A DNA stretch of 10,648 nt from an uncultured Eubacteriales bacterium (GCA_934503195.1 CAKSVM010000097.1:1-10648); one strand, 5' to 3'. Positions 1 through 6,919 are shown, numbered from the stretch's first letter. Numbers and translations: made by a program. Notes: generated from the sequence alone by a model not told the origin.

Positions 1-35
1 TTCCGGCGTTTTCTAATCCCTCAACCGACCTAAAA

Positions 36-143
36 TCATCTTGCGGCAGAGAGAAAAATTCTACTATTTTTTATTCTTAGATGTGAGCTTTCAATTCGTG
101 GCGGTATTGTCCCGCGCTCGGGGTCGTAGATTCTGAAATTCAT
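36..143 (-). CDS. Short divergent reading frame, possibly the 5' end of a frameshifted gene
   Basis: This reading frame has 35 codons and begins MNFRIYDPERG. I do not recognise its family. The start is well supported: AAAGGAGA lies 5 nt upstream of the ATG (149-156), and an extended -10 promoter lies further upstream (215-243). The first ten codons favour C/G third positions like the neighbouring genes; the rest do not. The frame ends at a TGA (36-38) soon after a run of six A on the coding strand (67-72). Removing one A would join residue K25 to another open frame (67 down to 2, IVEFFSLPQDDF...), which stays open to the window edge. The true gene may therefore be a longer protein, starting here and continuing leftwards, that is disrupted by a one-base insertion, misread in assembly, or rescued by slippage. 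It could equally be a genuine small protein or chance. Its shared intergenic region with the AraC regulator suggests they are co-regulated. Confidence 0.42.
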   Translation of the reverse strand: MNFRIYDPERGTIPPRIESSHLRIKNSRIFLSAAR

Positions 144-214
144 TTGTGTCTCCTTTGTTCTGGACGCGAAAGGTTTGGCGGCAGCTTTCTTCCGCGCTTT
201 TTCGCTCTATAAAT

Positions 215-243
215 ATTATATCACAGTCTATTGACAAACTGAA
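215..243 (-). promoter_or_regulatory. Extended -10 promoter for the leftward short gene
   Basis: On the minus strand, TATAAT occupies 220 down to 215 and is preceded by TG plus one base (an extended -10, TGATATAAT). The -35 box expected 17 bp upstream is poor (TTCAGT, 3 of 6 matches), which fits an extended -10 promoter. The predicted leader to the ATG at 143 is about 65 nt. The element overlaps the rightward promoter for the AraC gene, so a factor bound here could affect both. Confidence 0.55.
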
Positions 244-259
244 TGCGATATATTATAAT
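231..259 (+). promoter_or_regulatory. Consensus sigma-A promoter for the AraC-type regulator
   Basis: TTGACA (231-236) and TATAAT (254-259) are separated by exactly 17 bp, a perfect match to the housekeeping consensus. The predicted start of transcription is near 266, giving a leader of about 35 nt. The ribosome binding site AAGGAG (291-296) is only 4 nt from the ATG at 301. The region between is extremely AT-rich. Confidence 0.8.
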
Positions 260-300
260 ATATTTATATAATATTTGCGAATATACTATAAAGGAGCATT

Positions 301-1068
301 ATGGAGAATAAGCTTACTGATCTTGCCGTACATTCGATAAGATACTCGCGCTTTGAGAATCTTCCAAAGTTCAAGATAACGCGTGATTACCTGACCGAAT
401 ATTTTGTGTTGATGCTTTTTGATGGGCAGATACGCTATTCTATCGAGCGGGGCGGGGAATATGAATTGAATTCCGGAGAGCTTTTGATTGTCCCTGCTTA
501 TTATAATCTCGATAAAACCGCGCTGACGCCGCTTGACGTGGGATTTCTCAACGTGGATGTCGGCAGCGGGCTTACAAAAGCACCGCTTGGTGTTCCGAGG
601 ATGAAAATCACCGGGCGGATGATGGAGGACGCGGAGCTTCTGAAATCGGTCGGTTTAGATTCGGAATACCGCCGCGTGATTATGCTTGATATCTGGTATC
701 AGATCGGCTTTGCGTACAGTGTGCCAAAGATTCCAGAGAAAAAGGAGTGCGGGATTCCGTTTCGTCCCCTGCTTGAGTATATCGAGAGCTCGTTCCGGGA
801 AAAGCTGACGCTTGATGAGCTTTGCCGCGTTTCGGGCTATTCAAAATCGTCTCTTATCCGCGAATTCAAGATTTATACCGGGCAGACGCCGATGGATTAT
901 ATTGTTTACCTCCGGATAAATTCCGTGAAAAGGCTTCTGTCCGACAGGCGTCTGACTCTGCGGGAGATCGCGGTGAGATGCGGATTTTCCAACGAATATT
1001 ATCTCAGCACGGTCTTCAAGGCGAAAACCGGTATGACTCCGAGCGAGTTCAGGAGAAAGATCCAGTAA
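301..1068 (+). CDS. AraC/XylS-family transcriptional regulator (255 aa)
   Basis: This is a two-domain AraC-type DNA-binding regulator. Residues about 30-90 form a beta-rich, cupin-like sensing domain (the segment around ELNSGELLIVPAYY is typical of the AraC ligand-binding fold). Residues about 155-255 carry the two helix-turn-helix units: the first around 170-190 (LTLDELCRVSGYSKSSLIREFK), the second around 219-241, ending with the family signature GFSNEYYLSTVFKAKTGMTPSEFR. The ATG at 301 is supported by AAGGAG just upstream and a consensus promoter. Length is normal for the family. It is divergent from the short gene at the left edge and converges with the beta-helix hydrolase gene, with only 11 bp between the two stop codons. 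It probably senses a sugar and activates nearby carbohydrate genes; the ligand and targets are not visible in the sequence. Confidence 0.93.
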   Translation: MENKLTDLAVHSIRYSRFENLPKFKITRDYLTEYFVLMLFDGQIRYSIERGGEYELNSGELLIVPAYYNLDKTALTPLDVGFLNVDVGSGLTKAPLGVPRMKITGRMMEDAELLKSVGLDSEYRRVIMLDIWYQIGFAYSVPKIPEKKECGIPFRPLLEYIESSFREKLTLDELCRVSGYSKSSLIREFKIYTGQTPMDYIVYLRINSVKRLLSDRRLTLREIAVRCGFSNEYYLSTVFKAKTGMTPSEFRRKIQ

Positions 1069-1079
1069 TCATACCATAT

Positions 1080-2588
1080 TTACTCAATCCGCAGATTGTA
1101 CACAAATCCTTCGATCCCGAGCGACAAATCCTCTCTCCCGAGCCGCTTTCCGTCTACTGTGATGTTCCGGATCAGAATCCCGTCGCACGAAGCCTCCTCC
1201 GAATACCCTCGCCCGCGAATCAGCGGCTTTTCGCATCCGGTAACCTGAATGTCCTCAAAAATAAGGTTGCGGTTCCTTCCGCGCCGCGTACCTCCGGCCG
1301 AATACTCCTCGTGGAACACGACCTCGAAATTGATGAGCGGCGGATATGCGCAGGGATTTTCCTTACCGTACGGGACATCGTCGTGGAACTGATAGCGCAT
1401 CGGCGGAATTGTTTCATCCATCTCAACGCGGATGTTCCGGTATGTTATATCGTGCGCGTCAGCGTAATCAACGTTCATGCAGTCGAGAACGTCGCTTGTC
1501 ACGTGGATTATGTCGCAGTCCTCGAATAATATGCCGCAGATTTCCTCAGCGCGGGTCTCCGCGCCGATTTCAAGGCACTTTCCCCAGTCATTCCAGATTA
1601 CGCAGTCACTGACATGAACATTCCGGAATCTGTCGTACGCCTGACCGTTGCGGTACATGGCGTTTCTGACCGCTTCCTCGACGTTTTCGGCGTAATAGCA
1701 GTCGAAGCCCTTGACGCAGATTGAGTCGTCGAAGGTGCGTAAGAAGCAGTGCGAGATCTCAACGTCCTCGCAGTTGTGCATATCGATTCCGTCGGAATTG
1801 TACCGCCAGCAGCCGATTATCTTGACATTCCGTATCTTTAGTCCACGGCAGGCGATCGGACGGATATTGTAGACGAGCGAGTCGCGGATCGTGATTCCGT
1901 CGATTGTGACGTCGGTGCAGTATTCAAGCTGGATCGTGTGCTGACGCTTTACGTTTTTAACGGCTACGGTATTGTTGTCCGCGCGGCAGTCGAAGAGGTA
2001 TTTTTCAAGGTTATGGCTGTTGTCAAGGATTCCTCTTCCGCGGATCGCGATGTGCGAGGCGTCGACCGCTTTCACGCAGGCATAAACTACCGCGCCTTCG
2101 TCAAGGTAGAGAGTCTGTCCGTCGGTGAGCGTTATCTGACCGACGTCGTGGAGTCCCGGGCCGTAGTAAATACGCGATTCCGATTCGGTATCGGGGCGGT
2201 CTTCCTCAATCGGGTCGACGAAGATATGCAGTGCCTCGTGGCGTCCGTAGGGTTCCACGGTGAAATACGCGTCGCACGGAAGCTCGAAGGCGATTTCGGT
2301 CGGTGAGAGCTTTCTGACTTTTACTCCGAGCGATTTCGGGCGGATTTTCACTTTGTCGGAGGGGCGCGGGAGGGTGATGCTGAAGCTCAGCGGCTCGTCT
2401 GAGGCCATTGACAGAAATTCGGCGGCCTCGGTCTGATCGAGCGGCCGCTGATGACCCGGCCAGCGGCGGTTGTACGGAACCGCCGAGACCCGCGCGGAGT
2501 CGGTCAGAACTTCCTTTCCGTTTACTTTTACCTTGTAGCCGACACGCGGCGTTTCGACTTTCTGAACCGGATAGATGCGTATACTCAT
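1080..2588 (-). CDS. GH28-like (polygalacturonase-type) right-handed parallel beta-helix enzyme, cytoplasmic
   Basis: This 502-residue protein has an N-terminal beta-sandwich-like part (about 1-125, with WPGHQRPLDQTE at 43-54) followed by a long parallel beta-helix (about 140-480). The helix shows the spaced repeats typical of pectinases (DVTIDGITIRDS, GLKIRNVKIIG, DVEISHCFLR, DITYRNIRVE). Two of the four GH28 active-site motifs are recognisable: NSDGID (264-269, for NTD) and FDDSICVKG (286-294, for the DD motif). The place of the GHG motif reads WGKCLEIGAET (335-345), without the histidine. There is no signal peptide, so it probably acts inside the cell on an imported uronic-acid or similar oligosaccharide. 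The ATG at 2588 is preceded by AAGAAAGG about 8 nt upstream. The upstream DNA has AT-rich -10-like sequence (TATTATAAAAT) but no good -35 box, as expected for an activator-dependent promoter. The gene is divergent from the MFS transporter. Exact substrate is unknown. Confidence 0.82.
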   Translation of the reverse strand: MSIRIYPVQKVETPRVGYKVKVNGKEVLTDSARVSAVPYNRRWPGHQRPLDQTEAAEFLSMASDEPLSFSITLPRPSDKVKIRPKSLGVKVRKLSPTEIAFELPCDAYFTVEPYGRHEALHIFVDPIEEDRPDTESESRIYYGPGLHDVGQITLTDGQTLYLDEGAVVYACVKAVDASHIAIRGRGILDNSHNLEKYLFDCRADNNTVAVKNVKRQHTIQLEYCTDVTIDGITIRDSLVYNIRPIACRGLKIRNVKIIGCWRYNSDGIDMHNCEDVEISHCFLRTFDDSICVKGFDCYYAENVEEAVRNAMYRNGQAYDRFRNVHVSDCVIWNDWGKCLEIGAETRAEEICGILFEDCDIIHVTSDVLDCMNVDYADAHDITYRNIRVEMDETIPPMRYQFHDDVPYGKENPCAYPPLINFEVVFHEEYSAGGTRRGRNRNLIFEDIQVTGCEKPLIRGRGYSEEASCDGILIRNITVDGKRLGREDLSLGIEGFVYNLRIE

Positions 2589-2664
2589 GATTAAAACCTT
2601 TCTTAAATAAATATTATGATTTTATAATAGTCGGGAATTTTACCGCGTCGGCATGATATGACCG

Positions 2665-2693
2665 TTGACATCGGCGCATGAATCTGTTACAAT
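2665..2693 (+). promoter_or_regulatory. Promoter for the MFS transporter
   Basis: TTGACA (2665-2670) and TACAAT (2688-2693) are 17 bp apart, and TG at 2685-2686 makes this an extended -10. The predicted leader is about 53 nt. An 8-bp inverted repeat (ATATGACC at 2656-2663, GGTCATAT at 2739-2746) brackets the promoter and could be part of an operator, though such a short repeat may be chance. Confidence 0.72.
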
Positions 2694-2752
2694 TTTTGTT
2701 ATCCGGATTTTCACACGGCAAAATGTCTGAAAGGTAAAGGTCATATTTCTCA

Positions 2753-4039
2753 ATGGATCGGTCAGTTTTTGATTCTCACGCGTATCGACGCTCGCGCGGA
2801 GCTTACCGCGCACAGTGTACTTTCGAGTATCTCATAACGATACTCATGTCGGATTCCTATCTCGCAAAGCTCCTGTCGGATATCGGCGTGGGCGATACCT
2901 TCATCGGCATCATCTCCTCATTCATAGCCGCCGCGTTCCTTTTTCAGCTCGCAGCGATATTTCTCGCGCCGAGGATAAAGAACGTAAAACGGGCGGCGAT
3001 AATTTTTCATGTCACAAGTCAGGTGATATTCGCGTCGCTTTACTTTGTTCCGACGCTCCCGTTTCCGGGCGGGGTAAAGACCTTTATTGTCGTTTCAGGG
3101 ATTCTTATCGCCTATTCGTTCCGCTACACGGTCCTTTCGATAATCTACCGCTGGGCGAACTCCTTCGTCGATCCCGAAAAGCGCGGAGTCTATTCGGCCG
3201 GGAAGGAGATGATCTCGCTTATCGTCGGAATAGTTTTCAGTCTTTCGATCGGAATGCTCATCGACGGCTTTGAGGCGGCAGGGAATCTTCGCGGGGGATT
3301 TTTAGTCGTGGCTGTTATAGGACTTATCATCTCGGGATTGGATCTTGTCACGCTCTCGCTGATCGAAAACCGCGCCGAGCCTGAGAATGCTTCGAAAATC
3401 CCGGTGAGAAAAGTGATATCTGGTCTTATCGGAAACCGCGGCTTACGCTCGGTCGTGATTCTCAATGTCCTGTGGCAGTCGGCCTGCTACCTGACGATCG
3501 GATTCCTCGGAATCTACAAAATCAGGGATCTCGCGCTGACCGTCGGAGCGGTTCAGATGATAAACATCCTCGGAAATTTCTGCCGCTTTCTGGTGTCAAG
3601 GGGCTTCGGGCGTTATTCTGACAGAACCTCATACGCGCGGGGAATCGGACTCGCGATGATGATCGCCGCGGCGGCGTTCTTCGTGAATGTCTTCACCACT
3701 CCGAAGACGTGGTATCTTATTATCGTTTACACGATCCTCTACTCCGCCTGCCTTGCCGGAACCGAACAGAATTTTTCGAACATCGTATACAGCTACGTCC
3801 CCGAAACGAGCTTCGTTCAGGCAAACGCGATCAAGAACAGCATCGGCGGGATCTTCGGCTTCATCTCTTCTCTGATCGGAAGCCGGATTCTCGGAGCTGT
3901 TCAGGCAAACGGCAACACGATCTTCGGCGTCACGGTTTACGGACAGCAGATTTTGTCGCTAATCTCGTTGATTCTCATTGTCGCGGCGATGATCTATAAC
4001 CGCGCCGTGATCTCAAAGCGGAGCGTGATGGGGCAGTGA
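2753..4039 (+). CDS. Major facilitator superfamily transporter (428 aa)
   Basis: This is a polytopic membrane protein with alternating hydrophobic segments along its whole length, about 10-12 in all (for example 50-72, 85-100, 111-132, 152-170, 182-204, 233-254, 296-313, 320-336, 362-382, 397-416). The loop GRYSDRTSYARG (286-297) matches the MFS motif A pattern in the C-terminal half; the equivalent N-terminal loop (LAPRIKNVKRA, 72-82) is degenerate. The opening segment (about 15-45, GAYRAQCTFEYLITILMSDSYLAKLL) resembles the start of a Firmicutes MFS subgroup, so the first ATG is kept although its ribosome binding site (AAAGG, 2736-2740) is 12 nt away. An in-frame stop at 2735 rules out a longer start. 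Divergence from a cytoplasmic beta-helix hydrolase suggests that it imports the oligosaccharide that enzyme cuts, but substrate and direction are inference. It converges with the next gene, with 4 bp between stops. Confidence 0.88.
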   Translation: MDRSVFDSHAYRRSRGAYRAQCTFEYLITILMSDSYLAKLLSDIGVGDTFIGIISSFIAAAFLFQLAAIFLAPRIKNVKRAAIIFHVTSQVIFASLYFVPTLPFPGGVKTFIVVSGILIAYSFRYTVLSIIYRWANSFVDPEKRGVYSAGKEMISLIVGIVFSLSIGMLIDGFEAAGNLRGGFLVVAVIGLIISGLDLVTLSLIENRAEPENASKIPVRKVISGLIGNRGLRSVVILNVLWQSACYLTIGFLGIYKIRDLALTVGAVQMINILGNFCRFLVSRGFGRYSDRTSYARGIGLAMMIAAAAFFVNVFTTPKTWYLIIVYTILYSACLAGTEQNFSNIVYSYVPETSFVQANAIKNSIGGIFGFISSLIGSRILGAVQANGNTIFGVTVYGQQILSLISLILIVAAMIYNRAVISKRSVMGQ

Positions 4040-4043
4040 CAGG

Positions 4044-5042
4044 TCAGTTTCTGATATCCCGGTTTTCCTCGTCGCGGACGAAGATATCGCCCTCAAGATT
4101 CTGCTCCTCCCACGGATTTCTGTGCCAGAGCGTGAGTCCGCCGTTCAGCTGACGGCAGCGGAACATCGTGATTCCTGTGTACTGCTTGAATACCCGCTGA
4201 GCGTGGCGGAGATCCGAAAACCCGGCCATGGCGGCGGTCTCTGAAAGCGGTGTGTCGGGATTTGAGCGGATGAAGCTCCGGATACACTCAACGCGGCATT
4301 TTGCGATGTACGACGGAATGCTCATGCCGCATTCATTCCGGAAGATCTTTCCGACATAATCGGGAGACAGGCCGACGGCCTTCGCGATCGCCGCCACGGT
4401 GAGCTTTTCGGGCAGAACCGAGTTTATGTACTTTTTGATTCGATAGACGTGATAGTACGAGCTTGACGGGATATTCCGCATTTTCTCAAATCGCGTGCGG
4501 ATCTGCTGGCGGATTGAAAAATCGAGCGTCGCGAGAAGTTCATAGAGTAAGGACAGGCATTTCAGCTTTCCCGACGTTGAAATGTCGAGCCGGCAGTTGA
4601 TCATCGACTCGATAAGCCTGAGAGCCGATGAATCTTTTTCTTTGGACTCGGTCGGAGTCTCGGAGAGAATGATGACTCCCGGCGAAAGTCCCTCCATCCA
4701 TTCCATCGTCTCGGCCTCGCCGTTTATCTCGACGCGTTCAAGCTTCATGTCGTCGACGCGGAAGGCGAGGCTTTCGGCCATGAAATGTGTGGCTTCCTCG
4801 CTTTTCAGCGGCTTCAGGACGTATTTCCGATCCGGGAAATAGACGCGGAGCGTCCCTTCCTTACGTATATCGGGAACGCCGTCCGATTCGATGCTCATAT
4901 CGCATCCAAGTGCCGTTCCGATCTCAAAGGTATTCTCGCGGTGATCAATGATATTCAGCTTCGTATTCTCGATTTTCTGGGTCGTCGACACGGCGAATTC
5001 GATGATTGGCTGCGAGAAGATTTCAAGTGTGTAGTAGACCAT
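4044..5042 (-). CDS. AraC-family transcriptional regulator with unusual N- and C-terminal regions (332 aa)
   Basis: The C-terminal half holds a clear AraC-type double helix-turn-helix: unit one about 213-236 (KLTVAAIAKAVGLSPDYVGKIFR), unit two about 265-290 (LSETAAMAGFSDLRHAQRVFKQYTG). The N-terminal 200 residues are probably a sensing domain, but I cannot assign it to a cupin type with confidence. About 40 residues follow the DNA-binding domain, rich in W, E, D and R, which is longer than usual for the family. An upstream in-frame ATG at 5102 would add 20 residues, but I prefer the ATG at 5042: GGAGAA lies 5 nt before it, and a good promoter (5074-5102) lies between the two candidates, so the longer start would fall upstream of the transcript. 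It is divergent from the solute-binding lipoprotein, which it likely regulates. Confidence 0.9.
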   Translation of the reverse strand: MVYYTLEIFSQPIIEFAVSTTQKIENTKLNIIDHRENTFEIGTALGCDMSIESDGVPDIRKEGTLRVYFPDRKYVLKPLKSEEATHFMAESLAFRVDDMKLERVEINGEAETMEWMEGLSPGVIILSETPTESKEKDSSALRLIESMINCRLDISTSGKLKCLSLLYELLATLDFSIRQQIRTRFEKMRNIPSSSYYHVYRIKKYINSVLPEKLTVAAIAKAVGLSPDYVGKIFRNECGMSIPSYIAKCRVECIRSFIRSNPDTPLSETAAMAGFSDLRHAQRVFKQYTGITMFRCRQLNGGLTLWHRNPWEEQNLEGDIFVRDEENRDIRN

Positions 5043-5047
5043 TTGAG

Positions 5048-5053
5048 TTCTCC
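5048..5053 (-). promoter_or_regulatory. Ribosome binding site that fixes the start of the second AraC regulator
   Basis: GGAGAA on the minus strand sits 5 nt upstream of the ATG at 5042. The alternative ATG at 5102 would lie in the -35 box of the promoter, so it cannot be on the transcript made from that promoter. Confidence 0.75.
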
Positions 5054-5073
5054 AGATAGTTATTTGCGGTTCA

Positions 5074-5102
5074 ATTATAGCATATGTTTCCCGAAAAATC
5101 AA
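5074..5102 (-). promoter_or_regulatory. Promoter for the second AraC-type regulator
   Basis: On the minus strand, TTGATT (5102 down to 5097) and a perfect TATAAT (5079 down to 5074) are separated by 17 bp. The predicted transcript starts near 5067, about 25 nt before the ATG at 5042. Confidence 0.75.
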
Positions 5103-5127
5103 CCCCCGGCGGTAAGGTTATCCCTTG

Positions 5128-5208
5128 AAAATACCGCACATAACGAATATTGCCGCTTCGCTTTTGGCGTGGAAAGTCAAATTTTACTTCGAAAAAATAC
5201 CGCGTATA
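5128..5208. repeat. Pair of 15-bp direct repeats, candidate AraC operator
   Basis: AAAATACCGCACATA (5128-5142) and AAAATACCGCGTATA (5194-5208) match at 13 of 15 positions, with starts 66 bp apart. They lie between the divergent promoters of the second AraC regulator and the solute-binding lipoprotein. AraC-family proteins commonly bind direct repeats, so these are candidate binding sites; this is inference from position and repeat form only. Confidence 0.45.
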
Positions 5209-5221
5209 TCTGAACCAGCCG

Positions 5222-5250
5222 TTTTCAAAAGCCGGGTTTTACGGTAGAAT
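5222..5250 (+). promoter_or_regulatory. Weak candidate promoter for the solute-binding lipoprotein
   Basis: TTTTCA (5222-5227) and TAGAAT (5245-5250) are 17 bp apart, a modest match to consensus that would suit an activator-dependent promoter. A TTGACA at 5272-5277 is closer to the gene but has no usable -10 box: the best match (TGTAAG, 5296-5301) would overlap the ribosome binding site. The direct repeats at 5128-5208 lie just upstream of this candidate. Confidence 0.3.
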
Positions 5251-5318
5251 ATTGTTGTCACCGGGAAATCGTTGACACGGAAAACACGATAACTTTGTAA
5301 GAGAGGAACGAATTTTTT

Positions 5319-6824
5319 ATGAAAGCACGGAATTCCCGAAAGATTCTCACATTCACACTGCTCGGCGCGATTCTTTTATCGAACGCAGGATGCGGCTCAA
5401 CGCCCGGCACAGAAAGCGACACACAAAACGGAACGAATACCGACGGCACGTCTGACGCGGAAACCACCGAGGAGGTCATCACGTCGGATCTTCCGGAGAG
5501 AAATTTCAACAACGCGAAATTCACGATTCTTCAGCGTTATGTAAGCGAAGGACACACGCACAACTTCTTTGAGTATGACGCCGAGGAGCAGAACGGCGAG
5601 ATCCTGAACGACGCCGTCTTCAACCGCAACCGCCGGATTGAGGATCGCTTCAATGTCGAGATCACGACCGAAAACGCGGAATTCGCCGCGTCAAAGGCCT
5701 ATACTCAGGTCATGGCCGACGACTGCTATTACAATCTGGTCGCCGACAGACCGACCGAGATGACAAAATTCACGCTGACCGGAATTTTCACCACAACCGA
5801 CAAGCTGACCTATCTCGATCTCTCAAAGCCGTGGTGGAGCAGTCAGGCGAATGAGTCGTTCAGCATCGGCGGCAAGCTCTGCGTCTTTACGGGCGACTAT
5901 GTACTTTATGAAAAGCAGCGTCTGCCCGTGGAGCTTGTGAACCTCGATCTCGCGGAGGATTACAATCTCCCGGATCTCTACGATCTTGTCCGCGACGGTA
6001 AGTGGACGATCGACGTTCTGAACCAGTATGCCGGACTGGCGTCGTCAGATCTCAACGGCGACGGAAAGATAAGCGACTTCAACGAGGATCAGTTCGGCAT
6101 CGTCGAAGGTTCGTATACCTACATTCCATTCGTGCTTTTCAGCATGGGAAACCGCTTCTCCGAAAAGCAGAGCGACGGAAGCTATGGGATAACCCTGACC
6201 TCGCAGCATATGCTCGACTCGATCGGAAAGCTGACATCGGTTATCCTCACCGACGACACCGCGTGGGGCGAGGTTGTCTCGAACAACTGGCAGAACGGAC
6301 TCGTTCCGCGCACCATCTTTGAGGAAGGCCGCGCGCTCTTCTTCAATGAGGTTCTCTCGACGATCCGCAACCTGAAGGGCGACGTTTGCTACGGAATTCT
6401 TCCGATGCCGAAATACGATGAGAATCAGGAGAAATATCTGACCACCGTTCAGTATGACAACTCGGGCGCGATCGCGGTTCCGATAACGCTTTCGGACGAG
6501 GATATGGAGATGACAAGCATCCTGCTTGAGGCTCTCTGCGAGGACTCGCATACCTCGACGCTCCCGGCCTTCATTGAGGGCGTCATGAAGTCGAAGAAGG
6601 CACCCGACGAGGAATCGGCCGAGATGCTGAAAATGATATTCAACACCGACAACATCGTCTACGATATGTTCGCGGCGTACAATATCGGAAATCTCAACAA
6701 TGTGGTTTCGCTCGAACTCTATGAGAACAGAGGAACGACCTATGTGTCCAAGATGGATTCGCTTAAGGAATCAATCATGACTGCGTACGATGAGGCTGTC
6801 GCGACCTTCGAAAATCTTGAATAA
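5319..6824 (+). CDS. Extracellular solute-binding lipoprotein, ABC-type sugar uptake (501 aa)
   Basis: Residues 1-25 are a lipoprotein signal peptide: a basic start (KARNSRK), a hydrophobic stretch, then LSNAGC with the lipidated cysteine at 25. The -3 position is Asn rather than the usual Leu/Val/Ile, a slightly atypical lipobox. A flexible linker rich in Thr, Ser, Asp, Gly and Asn follows (about 26-60). The rest (about 60-501) resembles large Clostridia family 1-type sugar-binding proteins, including the run DLNGDGKISDFNEDQFG (244-260), which looks like an EF-hand-type calcium loop and recurs in this family. The ATG is preceded by GAGAGGA (5301-5307), 11 nt away. It would sit outside the membrane and deliver a sugar or oligosaccharide to an ABC importer. 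No permease or ATPase gene follows; the transcript ends at a terminator, so partners must lie elsewhere. It is probably controlled by the divergent AraC regulator. Confidence 0.83.
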   Translation: MKARNSRKILTFTLLGAILLSNAGCGSTPGTESDTQNGTNTDGTSDAETTEEVITSDLPERNFNNAKFTILQRYVSEGHTHNFFEYDAEEQNGEILNDAVFNRNRRIEDRFNVEITTENAEFAASKAYTQVMADDCYYNLVADRPTEMTKFTLTGIFTTTDKLTYLDLSKPWWSSQANESFSIGGKLCVFTGDYVLYEKQRLPVELVNLDLAEDYNLPDLYDLVRDGKWTIDVLNQYAGLASSDLNGDGKISDFNEDQFGIVEGSYTYIPFVLFSMGNRFSEKQSDGSYGITLTSQHMLDSIGKLTSVILTDDTAWGEVVSNNWQNGLVPRTIFEEGRALFFNEVLSTIRNLKGDVCYGILPMPKYDENQEKYLTTVQYDNSGAIAVPITLSDEDMEMTSILLEALCEDSHTSTLPAFIEGVMKSKKAPDEESAEMLKMIFNTDNIVYDMFAAYNIGNLNNVVSLELYENRGTTYVSKMDSLKESIMTAYDEAVATFENLE

Positions 6825-6833
6825 CCGGCCTTG

Positions 6834-6877
6834 AAAAGCGGATATGTTCTGTAAAATGGAGCATATCCGCTTTTTTT
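6834..6877 (+). terminator. Strong intrinsic terminator after the solute-binding lipoprotein
   Basis: AAAAGCGGATATG (6834-6846) pairs perfectly with CATATCCGCTTTT (6862-6874), a 13-bp stem that can be extended inward by about 3 pairs around a loop of about 9 nt. A run of seven T (6871-6877) follows the GC-rich part. It begins 9 bp after the lipoprotein stop codon and insulates the cas operon from upstream transcription. Confidence 0.93.
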
Positions 6878-6919
6878 ATGCTTTATCCTCGAAAAAACGA
6901 AGAAAATGTCTGGCAGCTA

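Noticed and set aside
822..1529. A 235-codon plus-strand frame overlapping the AraC regulator and the beta-helix gene
   Set aside because: It overlaps two well-supported genes in other frames and shows no family features.
4025..4060. Possible bidirectional terminator between the convergent MFS and AraC genes
   Set aside because: Only a 4-bp palindrome (TGAC, AG, GTCA) is present, with no T tract of useful length.
5043..5102. Longer start for the second AraC regulator at 5102
   Set aside because: The added 20 codons cover the gene's own promoter and ribosome binding site, and the downstream ATG has the better start signal.
4785..5213. A 142-codon plus-strand frame antisense to the second AraC regulator
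   Set aside because: Antisense to a certain gene, runs through its promoter, and has no start signal.
5272..5301. TTGACA at 5272-5277 as the promoter of the solute-binding lipoprotein
   Set aside because: The only tolerable -10 match would overlap the ribosome binding site and leave a leader too short to contain it.
6045..6551. A 168-codon minus-strand frame inside the solute-binding protein gene
   Set aside because: Antisense shadow with no motif; the plus-strand gene has a signal peptide and family-wide features.
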